This document shows positions 21,672 through 28,237 of a DNA stretch of 28,237 bases, piece by piece. Each line of letters begins with the position of its first letter. Position 1 is the first letter of the stretch. The stretch covers positions 1 through 28,237 of the forward strand of contig DIUY01000013.1 of the NCBI GenBank assembly GCA_002422395.1. Reading direction: 5' to 3'. The notes beneath the pieces are model-generated. The model was given only the letters and a program-made list of their open reading frames with translations, did no database searches and was not told where the DNA came from. The position numbers and the translations under genes are program-made. The stretch comes from Methylococcaceae bacterium UBA6146. Lineage in GTDB: Bacteria > Pseudomonadota > Gammaproteobacteria > Methylococcales > Methylomonadaceae.

Positions 21672-22225
21672 AACAAGCCTAGTGGGGGGCTAATAGGGTT
21701 TTTTGCGGATATGCCAGCGATAAAGGACGGGCGACACGAATTCTTCAAGCAGGAAAAAATGCCTACAATTAAAATAATGTCGATAGCCTCTAAGGCTAAC
21801 GGTGTTTTTAAAACTAAAATAGGGAGCAATGATTCCGGTACGGTATCAAAGCCGCGCACTTGGCTGCTTTCAACATAACCTAACCGACGTTTGCCAAAGC
21901 TAGCCAGCAAATCCCCGGCCATAGTCAAAATGCCAAACCAAAGGCCGGTTAAAAAGGCCAGATTAAAGGACATGGCTAGACCGATGCTGACACAAAGCGC
22001 GCCAAACACCCCGCGCCACGTTTTGCTGTCGCCGAACAAGCGATAACCGTCAGCCAATTTAATGCCGTTATCCACCGGATAAGCAAAGCGCTTGCCGATT
22101 AACCAATTGAGCAGTATTGGCGTACCATTTGCCGCCAGCAACAAGAACAGCGCTTGGCTGGTGCAGGGCAGGCATACGGCACTAATGGTGACTTTCCTGT
22201 GAGGCCATGCACTTGACCGCCACAA
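21668..22225 (-). CDS. CDP-archaeol synthase-like (CarS family) membrane protein with probable C-terminal frameshift
   Basis: The 185-aa frame carries the family motifs: AANGTPILLNWL at the N-terminal side, LFGDSKTWRGVFGA and GDLLASFGKRRLG. CarS-type enzymes use CTP to activate a lipid alcohol or phosphatidate to a CDP-lipid. The last 31 residues (from FSCLKNS) do not look like a membrane protein end. A shift by one base at the A6 run 21754-21759 restores a frame reading FFLLEEFVSPVLYRWHIRKK and ending at TAG 21690-21692, 18 bp before the next gene. That is a much better C terminus, so the gene has a one-base deletion, a sequencing error or a slippage site here. The start is unclear: the first about 15 residues look unusual. 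Confidence 0.75.
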   Translation of the reverse strand: MWRSSAWPHRKVTISAVCLPCTSQALFLLLAANGTPILLNWLIGKRFAYPVDNGIKLADGYRLFGDSKTWRGVFGALCVSIGLAMSFNLAFLTGLWFGILTMAGDLLASFGKRRLGYVESSQVRGFDTVPESLLPILVLKTPLALEAIDIILIVGIFSCLKNSCRPSFIAGISAKNPISPPLGLL

Positions 22226-22227
22226 AC

Positions 22228-22740
22228 CTAAATTTTTTCTTCAACACGGATCACCGCTTTGTTTAGGATACCCAGATTTTTTTCTTCATGGATTTGGATG
22301 CCCATCACATAAAAAATAGGCATCCAGAGAGGATTGATCAAAATTCCACCCATCACGCTTTTCCAGGTGCGCTTTAGGTTTTTAAAGAAATTGTACGAAT
22401 CCACTAATGGCGGCATGGGCTGCTCTCTAAAGACAGTGGCTATCGGGTGCAGGGCTATTCTGTCACGCCTGTCCAGCTGCGCCATGGCGTGGTTAAGCTT
22501 GGCTTCCATGCGCAGGTAATTGATACGGGCCAAACCCGAAGAAATGGCGAAAGTAAGCGCGACCAGAGGCAAAATGACAGTCGGTGGCGCAATCGGGGCA
22601 AATGTTGACGACAACATGACCACGCAAAAGCCAAACATAAGGATGTCTTCGCCCCGCTCCACGTCCCGGTCAATCGCCTCAACAATCGCCGCAACTGGAT
22701 TTTCAACGGATTCTTGCAAATAAGTCTCTTGTTTTGACAT
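22228..22740 (-). CDS. Membrane protein of unknown function
   Basis: This 170-aa protein starts at ATG 22740, which has TAGGAG upstream; the longer frame to 22788 lacks this. Residues about 33-72 form two adjacent transmembrane helices (ILMFGFCVVMLSS and PTVILPLVALTFAISSG). The C-terminal half is amphipathic with a further hydrophobic stretch (ILINPLWMPIFYVMG). I recognise no family. It is the first gene of the minus-strand cluster with the CarS-like, EEP and CDP-alcohol transferase genes, 2 bp from the CarS-like gene, so a membrane-lipid role is possible. Confidence 0.7.
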   Translation of the reverse strand: MSKQETYLQESVENPVAAIVEAIDRDVERGEDILMFGFCVVMLSSTFAPIAPPTVILPLVALTFAISSGLARINYLRMEAKLNHAMAQLDRRDRIALHPIATVFREQPMPPLVDSYNFFKNLKRTWKSVMGGILINPLWMPIFYVMGIQIHEEKNLGILNKAVIRVEEKI

Positions 22741-22828
22741 GTGAGTTCTCCTAAAGCGTATTGTTTTGATATAGCCACAAATTGTCAAAATGTCAAATCA
22801 GCGTGATGAAGAAAAGGGGGGCGGTTGC

Positions 22829-23311
22829 TTACCCAGGATTACGTTGCCAATGCCCCGATTTGCCGCCCGCTTTTTCCAACAATTGCACTGCTTCAATCAC
22901 CATGCCGCGGTCCACCGCCTTGCACATGTCATAAATAGTCAGCAAGGCACAAGACGTGGCGGTTAGCGCCTCCATTTCGACGCCGGTTTGACCGGTTGTT
23001 TTAACGGTGGCCTGACAGCGGACACGGTTTTGGTCGGTTTGCGCACTCAGGTCTATTTCAACATGCGTGAGCGGCAAGGGATGGCAAAGCGGGATTAGCT
23101 CGGCGGTTTTTTTGCTGGCCATAATGCCCGCGATACGCGCTATCGCGAGGACATCGCCTTTTTTATGCCCGCCATTAATAATAAGCTGGAGGGTTTCCGG
23201 CTGCATTCTTATATAGCCTTCGGTGACGGCGACGCGCTCGGTGACGGCCTTGCCGCCAACATCGACCATATGAGCTTCGCCGGATTCGTTAAAGTGGGTA
23301 AGTTTAGGCAT
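22829..23311 (-). CDS. moaC: Cyclic pyranopterin monophosphate synthase MoaC
   Basis: This 160-aa protein converts the MoaA product to cyclic pyranopterin monophosphate, the first stage of molybdenum cofactor synthesis. MVDVGGKAVTERVAVTEG at the N terminus, KKTAELIPLCHPLPLTHV and the GVEMEALTATSCALLTIYD stretch are all diagnostic. ATG 23311 gives the family length; the longer frame to 23359 adds 16 unconserved residues. It is divergent from moaD and moaE across about 75 bp, a short shared control region. Confidence 0.95.
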   Translation of the reverse strand: MPKLTHFNESGEAHMVDVGGKAVTERVAVTEGYIRMQPETLQLIINGGHKKGDVLAIARIAGIMASKKTAELIPLCHPLPLTHVEIDLSAQTDQNRVRCQATVKTTGQTGVEMEALTATSCALLTIYDMCKAVDRGMVIEAVQLLEKAGGKSGHWQRNPG

Positions 23312-23385
23312 GTGTCGTGGTGGGGTATGGAAAAGTGGCGGAAAGGGGCTTATTATCATCAGTTTTTCTAGCGGCGTGAATGATT

Positions 23386-23619
23386 ATGTCCATTAAAGTG
23401 CGTTATTTTGCCAGTTTAAAAGAAAGCCTGGGGCGTTCGGAAGAGGAGCAGGCGTTTGGCCAGCCGTTGACGGTGCGGGAAGTTTGGCAGCGAGCCAATG
23501 CCGGAAAACCACTGCCGCCCCATATTCTGGCCGCAGTCAATATGGATTATGTTGACTTGGACAGCACTGTGCAAGATAACGATGAAGTCGCCTTTTTTCC
23601 ACCAGTGACAGGCGGTTGA
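23386..23619 (+). CDS. moaD: Molybdopterin synthase sulfur carrier subunit MoaD
   Basis: This is a ubiquitin-like protein of 77 aa (79 from ATG 23380). It begins with MSIKVRYFASLKE and ends in PPVTGG, the Gly-Gly tail that is thiocarboxylated and feeds sulfur to MoaE. The stop overlaps the TTG/GTG start region of moaE, so the two subunits are made in coupled fashion. No strong ribosome site is seen for either start codon. Confidence 0.92.
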   Translation: MSIKVRYFASLKESLGRSEEEQAFGQPLTVREVWQRANAGKPLPPHILAAVNMDYVDLDSTVQDNDEVAFFPPVTGG

Positions 23620-23621
23620 CA

Positions 23622-24071
23622 GTGGCCATTAAAATCAGTGCAACAGAATTTGACCCTTGGCAAGAAATTCAGATTTATCAAAATTCAGCGCTTAGGGCAG
23701 GGCAGTTTGGTGCGACCAATGCCTTTATCGGGACGATGCGTGATTTTAACGATGGCGCCGAAGTTAAGGGCATGACCCTAGAATATTACCCTGGCATGAC
23801 TGAAAAACAGCTGGAGAAAATTGTCGGCGAAGCACAACAGCAATGGGCAGTGTTGGATGCGCTGGTTATCCACCGGGTCGGCGCTGTTTTGCCAAATGAG
23901 CCGATTGTGCTGGTGGCGGTCTGGACTGCCCACCGTGGCGACGCTTTTGACGCCTGCCGCTATATTATGGAAGCGTTAAAATCCAAAGCGCCCTTTTGGA
24001 AAAAAGAGCTCTTGGTTTCGGAAGATGAACGTTGGCTGGCGGCTAATACGAAGGGCTATAAAACGGATTGA
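23622..24071 (+). CDS. moaE: Molybdopterin synthase catalytic subunit MoaE
   Basis: This 149-aa protein inserts the dithiolene sulfurs into the precursor to give molybdopterin, together with MoaD. Conserved segments are GATNAFIGTMRDFN, the LEYYPGM strand, HRVGAVLPNEPIVLVAV, HRGDAFDACRYIME and the catalytic-lysine stretch KSKAPFWKKE. GTG 23622 has AGGCGG upstream and is preferred to TTG 23616. moaA, moaB and mogA are not in the window. Confidence 0.95.
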   Translation: MAIKISATEFDPWQEIQIYQNSALRAGQFGATNAFIGTMRDFNDGAEVKGMTLEYYPGMTEKQLEKIVGEAQQQWAVLDALVIHRVGAVLPNEPIVLVAVWTAHRGDAFDACRYIMEALKSKAPFWKKELLVSEDERWLAANTKGYKTD

Positions 24072-24079
24072 GTGGGTCA

Positions 24080-24103
24080 CGGATTGGCAAAGCCACTAAT
24101 CCG
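24080..24103 (+). terminator. Hairpin after moaE
   Basis: CGGATT (24080-24085) pairs with AATCCG (24098-24103), with inner GGC/GCC pairing. There is no U run, so it is a weak terminator candidate. It marks the border to the molybdate uptake locus, where the base composition changes. Confidence 0.4.
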
Positions 24104-24174
24104 TAGCGGCGTCCTATAAAACAACAGCGTGGTTATAAATTTGCACCGAAAGGCAACGTGCCGATTCCCAACTA

Positions 24175-24414
24175 TGTTGTGAATTCAACGACAATGCCAT
24201 TTTTCCCCAGCAAAATGAGCAAATAACAACCTAACACCGTCGGTGGCAAAACCAGCGGCAACGCTACAACCGCGTTGATAATGCCGCGAAATTTTGAGTG
24301 TGTTCACGTCAACCACCACGTGAGCGGTGTACCGAACAGCAACATAAAAATCGTGGCGAGGCTGGCGACTTTAAACGTCAATGACAGTGTGGCGAAATCA
24401 GCATCTGAAAACAT
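24175..24414 (-). pseudogene. modB: Truncated modB (molybdate ABC permease) remnant
   Basis: From ATG 24414, with a GAGGGG ribosome site, the frame reads MFSDADFATLSLTFKVASLA and a first membrane helix. An in-frame TGA at 24304-24306 (codon 37) interrupts it. The same frame continues beyond the stop with FRGIINAVVALPLVLPPTVL and GCYLLILLGKNG, the highly conserved ModB region, up to a TAG at 24172-24174. The remaining two thirds of the permease are absent. No other frame or insertion explains the loss. It follows modA by 10 bp in the right order of a modABC operon, so this is a decayed uptake operon; modC is not visible. Confidence 0.85.
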
Positions 24415-24424
24415 CGTATCCCCT

Positions 24425-25177
24425 CTATTTTGGCAAACCAAAACCGTATTTTTTAATAATCGCCAACGCTGGCGGCGATTTGATGAAGTCAATTAACGCA
24501 AGCGCCGCAGGATTTTCTGCGCCTTTTTTGAGCAACATTGCCGTTTGATTAAACGGACTGTGCAAATTTTCAGGCACCAGCCAACCCGAACCGCTACCGA
24601 TTTTGCCCGTTTGGGTATCAATCACTTGTGCAAACGCGATAAATCCTAATTCTGCGTTGCCTGTTGTGACAAATTGAAACGTTTGCGCGATATTTTCACC
24701 TTGTACAAACAGCGGTTCTATTTTTTCAAACACGTTCAAGTTTTTCATCACTTCCACCGCAAACATGCCATAAGGTGCGTGACTTGGGTCGGCAATGGCC
24801 AAATGTTTAAACGTGCCGTTTTTTAAAACGTCGCCTTTGTCATCGACAAAATCCGGTGTTGCTGACCATAAAACCAATTTGCCAATCGCAAAGGTAAAAT
24901 GGCTGTTTTCAACCGCAAAGCCTAATTTTTCAAGTTCAAACGGATATTGCTCACTTGCGGCAAAATACACTTCAAACGGCGCATCATTTTGAATTTGGGC
25001 AAACGCTTTGCCCGATGAACCAAACGATAATTTGGCCGTGTGACCTGTGGCTTTTTCAAATTCGGCGGCAATTTCTGTCATCGGTTTGGTAAAGTCGGAT
25101 GCGACTGCAACGAGGGTTGTTTCGGCATTTGCCAAAGCCGTGAATAAAACTAAGAAAAACGAAATAATTAAACGCAT
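24425..25177 (-). CDS. modA: Periplasmic molybdate-binding protein ModA
   Basis: This 250-aa protein has a signal peptide (1-18, cleavage after ANA). The mature part begins TTLVAVASDFTKPMTEIA and contains FSFGSSGK-like LSFGSSGKAFAQI, the oxyanion-binding serine region of ModA. AIADPSHAPYGMFA and FVTTGNAELGFIAFAQV are also typical. It binds molybdate or tungstate in the periplasm and delivers it to ModBC. AAGGTGA precedes the ATG. Because the following modB is broken, ModA here must work with another permease or is idle. The porin gene lies 9 bp upstream. Confidence 0.93.
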   Translation of the reverse strand: MRLIISFFLVLFTALANAETTLVAVASDFTKPMTEIAAEFEKATGHTAKLSFGSSGKAFAQIQNDAPFEVYFAASEQYPFELEKLGFAVENSHFTFAIGKLVLWSATPDFVDDKGDVLKNGTFKHLAIADPSHAPYGMFAVEVMKNLNVFEKIEPLFVQGENIAQTFQFVTTGNAELGFIAFAQVIDTQTGKIGSGSGWLVPENLHSPFNQTAMLLKKGAENPAALALIDFIKSPPALAIIKKYGFGLPK

Positions 25178-25186
25178 AAATTCACC

Positions 25187-26662
25187 TTAAAAGCGCAACA
25201 TACTTTGCGCATAAAAATAATCGACATCTTGGGTGTCGGGAGCTTTTGGGGCATTTTTCGCAAATTCCCCTTTAAACAAATGTGTCCAACCTGTTTCAAA
25301 ATTCAAACTGCTATTCACATCCCAGCGCGTGGTGAGTTCGATTTGATGACCAATATAATCATCGGTTTTGCCTGTTTTGTCTTGCAGACCTGAGGTTGTC
25401 CAAGCGTCTTTGCTTTCTGCAAGCCAATGAAAACGATGATTAAGCCCAACTTGTAAATTAGAAAGTGGCGCGACTGTTATGCGATAACTTGGTGAACTTA
25501 TGTTGCTTCGCGCAAATGCGCCATACATTCCCGTTGCACCGAATTCAAAACGCCGTGCGCCGTACAAGGTATCAAAACGTTCGTCGTTGCCATCGGTGGG
25601 ATTTTTGTCACCGCTGGCGTAATCGTATTCAAACGCAAAACGCGGTTTCCACGGCGCATCAAACGTATAACCGACATCAACATGTTGATACCACGCTTCA
25701 TGGTCTAAATCTTTGCCATCGGTTGCCGCCGCTGTGGCGCGAACGGTGCCGAGTTGTCCAATCGTTTCAGATTGAAAATCGAACTTTGCTTTAGCTGGTT
25801 TTAAATACAAACGCACACCAGGTGTGAAATAACGCCGGTTGCGAGTTTGACTTTCCGCGCTGTCGCCTTCATCGAGATGATACAAATACACTTCGGCGTT
25901 AATGCCTTGCCAAAGGTTGGTCAGTTCTAAAAAACCGCCTGAAAACCATGTTTTACCGTCAGCGGTATCGAAATCGTGTTCTTCATTTAAAATCGCTTCC
26001 GCGCTAGTGGGGTAACGATTTACGGGCATGGTCACAAAAGCGTTTAGTGCCACATTGCCATAATCTAAAATGCGCAACCGTAACCCGTCAAAACTGTTAA
26101 TGGTGTTACGCATCGCATTTCGCGCCACCAGTCGCCGACTACCAAAATTCAGTGTTTGCCGTCCTGCGATCACTTCTGTGCCCAAACCGCTGTAAAACGC
26201 ATTTTGGTCAGCCCACGCAACATACCCCTGAATAAAATCCGCTTCATCAACGTGCGTGTTATTGAGTACCGAACCCGAATCCGAACCGAGCTGCCGCGCG
26301 TCTAAAAATTCCACACCAGCGCGAAAATGATTAAAACGTGCTTCTAAAAATGCGTCTGTTTGCAAAGCAATTTGTTGGTCGCCGCCCACGCCGCCAGCGT
26401 TAAACCGCCCGGCCATCGTTTCATAACGAGTGCGTTGCTCAACCGATAAAGACAACCATTTAGGCAGATTCAGTGCATTGTGCAAATTCCAAACGGGTTT
26501 TTCATATTTACCATTGCCAAGTAGTGCGTCGGACATTTGGCTTTCAAATGCGGCAACGGGGGGTTGTGCATACGTTTTTTTATCTTCCGCTAATGTAGCT
26601 TGCGTAATGAATGTTGTCGTTACCATGCCCAAAACAGCGTGTGGAACTTTGTGCGTTTTCAT
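25187..26662 (-). CDS. Alginate-export-family (AlgE-like) outer-membrane porin
   Basis: This is an outer-membrane beta-barrel protein of about 491 aa. The N terminus has a long signal peptide (MKTHKV... to QATLAED). Typical alginate-export domain features are LSVEQRTRYETMAGRF, VIAGRQTLNFGSRRLV, NSFDGLRLR and alternating strands to the C-terminal aromatic residue (SMLRF), the outer-membrane insertion signal. True alginate genes are absent here. Instead it is cotranscribed with a molbindin and modA below a ModE site, which suggests a porin for molybdate entry. That is inference. GTG 26674, overlapping the molbindin stop as GTGA, is an alternative start; ATG 26662 fits the signal peptide better. 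Confidence 0.85.
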   Translation of the reverse strand: MKTHKVPHAVLGMVTTTFITQATLAEDKKTYAQPPVAAFESQMSDALLGNGKYEKPVWNLHNALNLPKWLSLSVEQRTRYETMAGRFNAGGVGGDQQIALQTDAFLEARFNHFRAGVEFLDARQLGSDSGSVLNNTHVDEADFIQGYVAWADQNAFYSGLGTEVIAGRQTLNFGSRRLVARNAMRNTINSFDGLRLRILDYGNVALNAFVTMPVNRYPTSAEAILNEEHDFDTADGKTWFSGGFLELTNLWQGINAEVYLYHLDEGDSAESQTRNRRYFTPGVRLYLKPAKAKFDFQSETIGQLGTVRATAAATDGKDLDHEAWYQHVDVGYTFDAPWKPRFAFEYDYASGDKNPTDGNDERFDTLYGARRFEFGATGMYGAFARSNISSPSYRITVAPLSNLQVGLNHRFHWLAESKDAWTTSGLQDKTGKTDDYIGHQIELTTRWDVNSSLNFETGWTHLFKGEFAKNAPKAPDTQDVDYFYAQSMLRF

Positions 26663-26670
26663 GACGGCAT

Positions 26671-27096
26671 TCACTCAACGGCTAAAATCACCGAGCCTGC
26701 TTTAAAAATAGCGATTGCAGATTGTCCTTCTTTTAGACCCAAATTCTCAACGCTATCGTTGGTCACGGTTGCCGCAACTAAATCACCGCCGCTTAACGTA
26801 ATGTCAATTTCAGAATTGACCACACCAACTTTGACTTTTGTGATTGTGCCTTGTAACTGGTTTCGTGCTGATAATCTGTAGCCACCCAAATCGGTTGCAA
26901 TGATGATTTGCGGAGCTTTCACTAACGCAACCACTTCAATGCCTTCTTTGATGTCTAGCGCTTCAGTTGATTCTTTCGTAATTGAAGCGACAATAATTTC
27001 GCCGCCTTTCAAACGAATTTGCACTTCCACATTTACAACGCCTACGGTTACGCCACAAACAACGCCTTTAAATTGGTTTCTTGCGCTGATTTTCAT
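26671..27096 (-). CDS. mop: Molbindin with two Mop/TOBE domains
   Basis: This 141-aa cytoplasmic protein is made of two successive Mop domains. Each begins with the SARNQ signature (SARNQFKGVV at 3-12, SARNQLQGTI at about 76-85) and continues with V-x-V-G-V-V-N-x-E. Such proteins bind molybdate or tungstate and store it or buffer its level. The two halves are clearly duplicated. A strong ribosome site (GGAGGG) precedes ATG 27096. It is the first gene of the operon that runs through the porin to modA, divergent from modE. Confidence 0.93.
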   Translation of the reverse strand: MKISARNQFKGVVCGVTVGVVNVEVQIRLKGGEIIVASITKESTEALDIKEGIEVVALVKAPQIIIATDLGGYRLSARNQLQGTITKVKVGVVNSEIDITLSGGDLVAATVTNDSVENLGLKEGQSAIAIFKAGSVILAVE

Positions 27097-27168
27097 AATG
27101 TTCCCTCCAAAAATTCACGAATGTAAAAAGCGATAACTTGTATGATTGCCGATTCGGACTGCACTATA

Positions 27169-27200
27169 CTATCGTTATTTACTAAAGTAAATAACGATAG
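27169..27200. promoter_or_regulatory. ModE operator palindrome
   Basis: CTATCGTTATTTACT (27169-27183) and its perfect complement (27186-27200) flank the two central A bases. The core CGTTAT...ATAACG is that of known ModE boxes. It lies 19 bp before the modE start and 72 bp before the molbindin start, so it should control both directions. A TATACT -10-like sequence (27165-27170) overlaps its left edge, consistent with repression by molybdate-bound ModE. Confidence 0.85.
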
Positions 27201-27219
27201 GGTTTTTTAGGACAAAACA

Positions 27220-28032
27220 ATGACACCATCACAAAACACAATGCTTTCACCGTTATGGGTTGAAGGCGACTTACGTCTTGCAGGCTTGGATAACCGAATG
27301 ATTGAATTGCTCAAAGCCGTGCAACAAAGCGGTTCGCTCAATCAAGCCGCAAAACAAGTGGGTTTAAGCTACAAAGGCGCGTGGCAAATTATTGAAAGGG
27401 CAAATAACAGTTCACCTAAAACGCTAGTTGCAACGGCAACAGGTGGCACGAAAGGCGGTGGCACCGCTCTAACGCCAGCAGGCCAATCTTTAGTTGAGCT
27501 TTTTGACTGGCTACAAACAGAGCATCAAGGCTTTCTAAAACAATTAAACACCTGCCTTTTGGATAATCCTGATAACGTTTTGTTATTTCAGCGTTTGGTT
27601 GTTAAAACGAGCGCGAGAAATCAACTTTTTGGCACAGTTATTTGCATTTTGCATGGGGGCGTCAGTGTTGAAATCACGATTAAACTCAAAGGCAATGAGC
27701 AAATTATCACCACAATTAGCCAGCCTGATTTTCAAGAATTAGGTTTAACGCTCAATTCGGATGTGCTTTTGCTTTTGAATAGCTCAGAAATCATGCTCGC
27801 AACTATTGATAATCCGAAACAATTTTCAGCGCGAAATTATTTAGCGTGCCATGTAATTCAAATTAGAGAAGACTTGATTTATGCCGAAGTCACATTGTTG
27901 TTTGCAGGCGGTGAAATGCTCATTGCAACCATTACAAGACAAAGTTTGCACGATTTAGGCTTAGAAAATGGCATGCGCGTTTTTGCGGTATTCAAAACCA
28001 ACGCGCCCATTTTAGGCACTAAATGTTGCTAA
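27220..28032 (+). CDS. modE: Molybdate-responsive transcriptional regulator ModE
   Basis: This 270-aa protein has an N-terminal winged helix-turn-helix (about 15-115) with the ModE/LysR-like segment GSLNQAAKQVGLSYKGAW, followed by two TOBE/Mop domains that begin TSARNQLFGTV and FSARNYLACHV. Molybdate binding to the Mop pair lets the dimer bind its palindrome. It is divergent from the molbindin-porin-modA operon. TTAGGAC precedes ATG 27220. The length and order match full-length ModE of proteobacteria. Confidence 0.95.
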   Translation: MTPSQNTMLSPLWVEGDLRLAGLDNRMIELLKAVQQSGSLNQAAKQVGLSYKGAWQIIERANNSSPKTLVATATGGTKGGGTALTPAGQSLVELFDWLQTEHQGFLKQLNTCLLDNPDNVLLFQRLVVKTSARNQLFGTVICILHGGVSVEITIKLKGNEQIITTISQPDFQELGLTLNSDVLLLLNSSEIMLATIDNPKQFSARNYLACHVIQIREDLIYAEVTLLFAGGEMLIATITRQSLHDLGLENGMRVFAVFKTNAPILGTKCC

Positions 28033-28087
28033 CAATTTCACGAAACACATCATTGGGTTCTTCATAATGTGCTGGTAAGTGCATACG

Positions 28088-28176
28088 CAAAAATTTTAGG
28101 GCTACGGCTGCCCGTCCTCAAAGGACGCGCAGTCGTTTTATGCCGAAAAACTTATTCATAATCACTTAGTGGGTTA
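28088..28176. repeat. REP-like palindromic repeat, copy 3
   Basis: ACGGCTGC (28104-28111) pairs with GCAGTCGT (28129-28136), and GTCC (28114-28117) with GGAC (28123-28126) around TCAAA. The flanks (TTTTAGGGCTAC before, TGCCGAAAAACTTATTCATA after) match copy 1 at 15811-15896 closely. The loop reads TCAAA instead of TTTGA, the reverse complement of copy 1. Confidence 0.75.
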
Positions 28177-28189
28177 AATGGGGTGGTTT

Positions 28190-28237
28190 GGAGTACAGGC
28201 CTTGGCTTGTGCTGAGGCAAACCAAGGTTTGCACTCC
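28190..28237. repeat. Imperfect palindrome at the window edge
   Basis: GGAGT (28190-28194) and CCTTGG (28200-28205) pair with CCAAGG (28222-28227) and ACTCC (28233-28237) with a few mismatches and wobble pairs between them, around a 16-nt loop. It may be a second repeat family or a terminator; the window ends here. Confidence 0.45.

Noticed and set aside
24275..24496. Plus-strand ORF over the modB/modA junction
   Set aside because: It is a shadow of the modB remnant and the modA 3' end, whose minus-strand reading has clear family motifs.

Overview
The window is a gammaproteobacterial chromosome segment carrying an integrated filamentous phage (inovirus). The chromosomal genes (recN, nadK, moaCDE, agmatine deiminase, modE/modA) have a proteobacterial style. 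A gammaproteobacterium, possibly a methanotroph, is my guess, but no gene here proves the genus.

Positions 1-13172: the window opens inside a tRNA-Thr (anticodon CGT). A 57-bp sequence covering the 3' half of that tRNA (15-71) recurs exactly at 13116-13172. These are the attachment sites of a prophage with a 13,101-bp period. The left arm is on the minus strand and looks like one lysogeny operon read from the repressor to the integrase: Xre-type repressor, 45-aa membrane peptide, membrane-anchored Mrr-like nuclease with a C4 zinc ribbon, DUF29 protein, membrane coiled-coil protein, tyrosine integrase. A divergent control region (3443-3539) has a good sigma-70 promoter, two inverted repeats and tandem 10-bp repeats. 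The plus-strand operon holds an excisionase-like protein, several tiny cysteine-rich proteins, a ribbon-helix-helix-like protein, a pV-like ssDNA-binding protein, a secreted C-type-lectin-fold protein, the major coat protein, a pIII-like adsorption protein, a pVI-like protein, the Zot/pI ATPase, a phage-encoded secretin and, last, a rolling-circle Rep. Two strong hairpin regions (5314-5470 and 11570-11631) and dispersed 10-bp repeats are replication, packaging or control candidates.

Positions 13173-13680: directly after attR lies a second copy of the integrase 3' end at exactly the same 13,101-bp offset. It is the stump of a tandem second prophage, followed by about 270 bp without a recognisable gene.

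Positions 13681-24071: ordinary chromosome. It encodes a degenerate class III cyclase-like protein, an HD-GYP protein, agmatine deiminase, RecN, NAD kinase, a DUF2784 membrane protein, a four-gene minus-strand cluster (membrane protein, CDP-archaeol-synthase-like protein with a probable frameshift, EEP-fold hydrolase, CDP-alcohol phosphatidyltransferase), and molybdopterin genes moaC (minus) and moaDE (plus).

Positions 24072-28237: a molybdate locus with visibly lower GC. ModE (plus) is divergent from an operon of a di-Mop molbindin, an AlgE-like porin, ModA and a broken modB. The divergent promoter region carries a near-perfect ModE-type palindrome. REP-like palindromes of one family occur at about 15.8, 20.3 and 28.1 kb.
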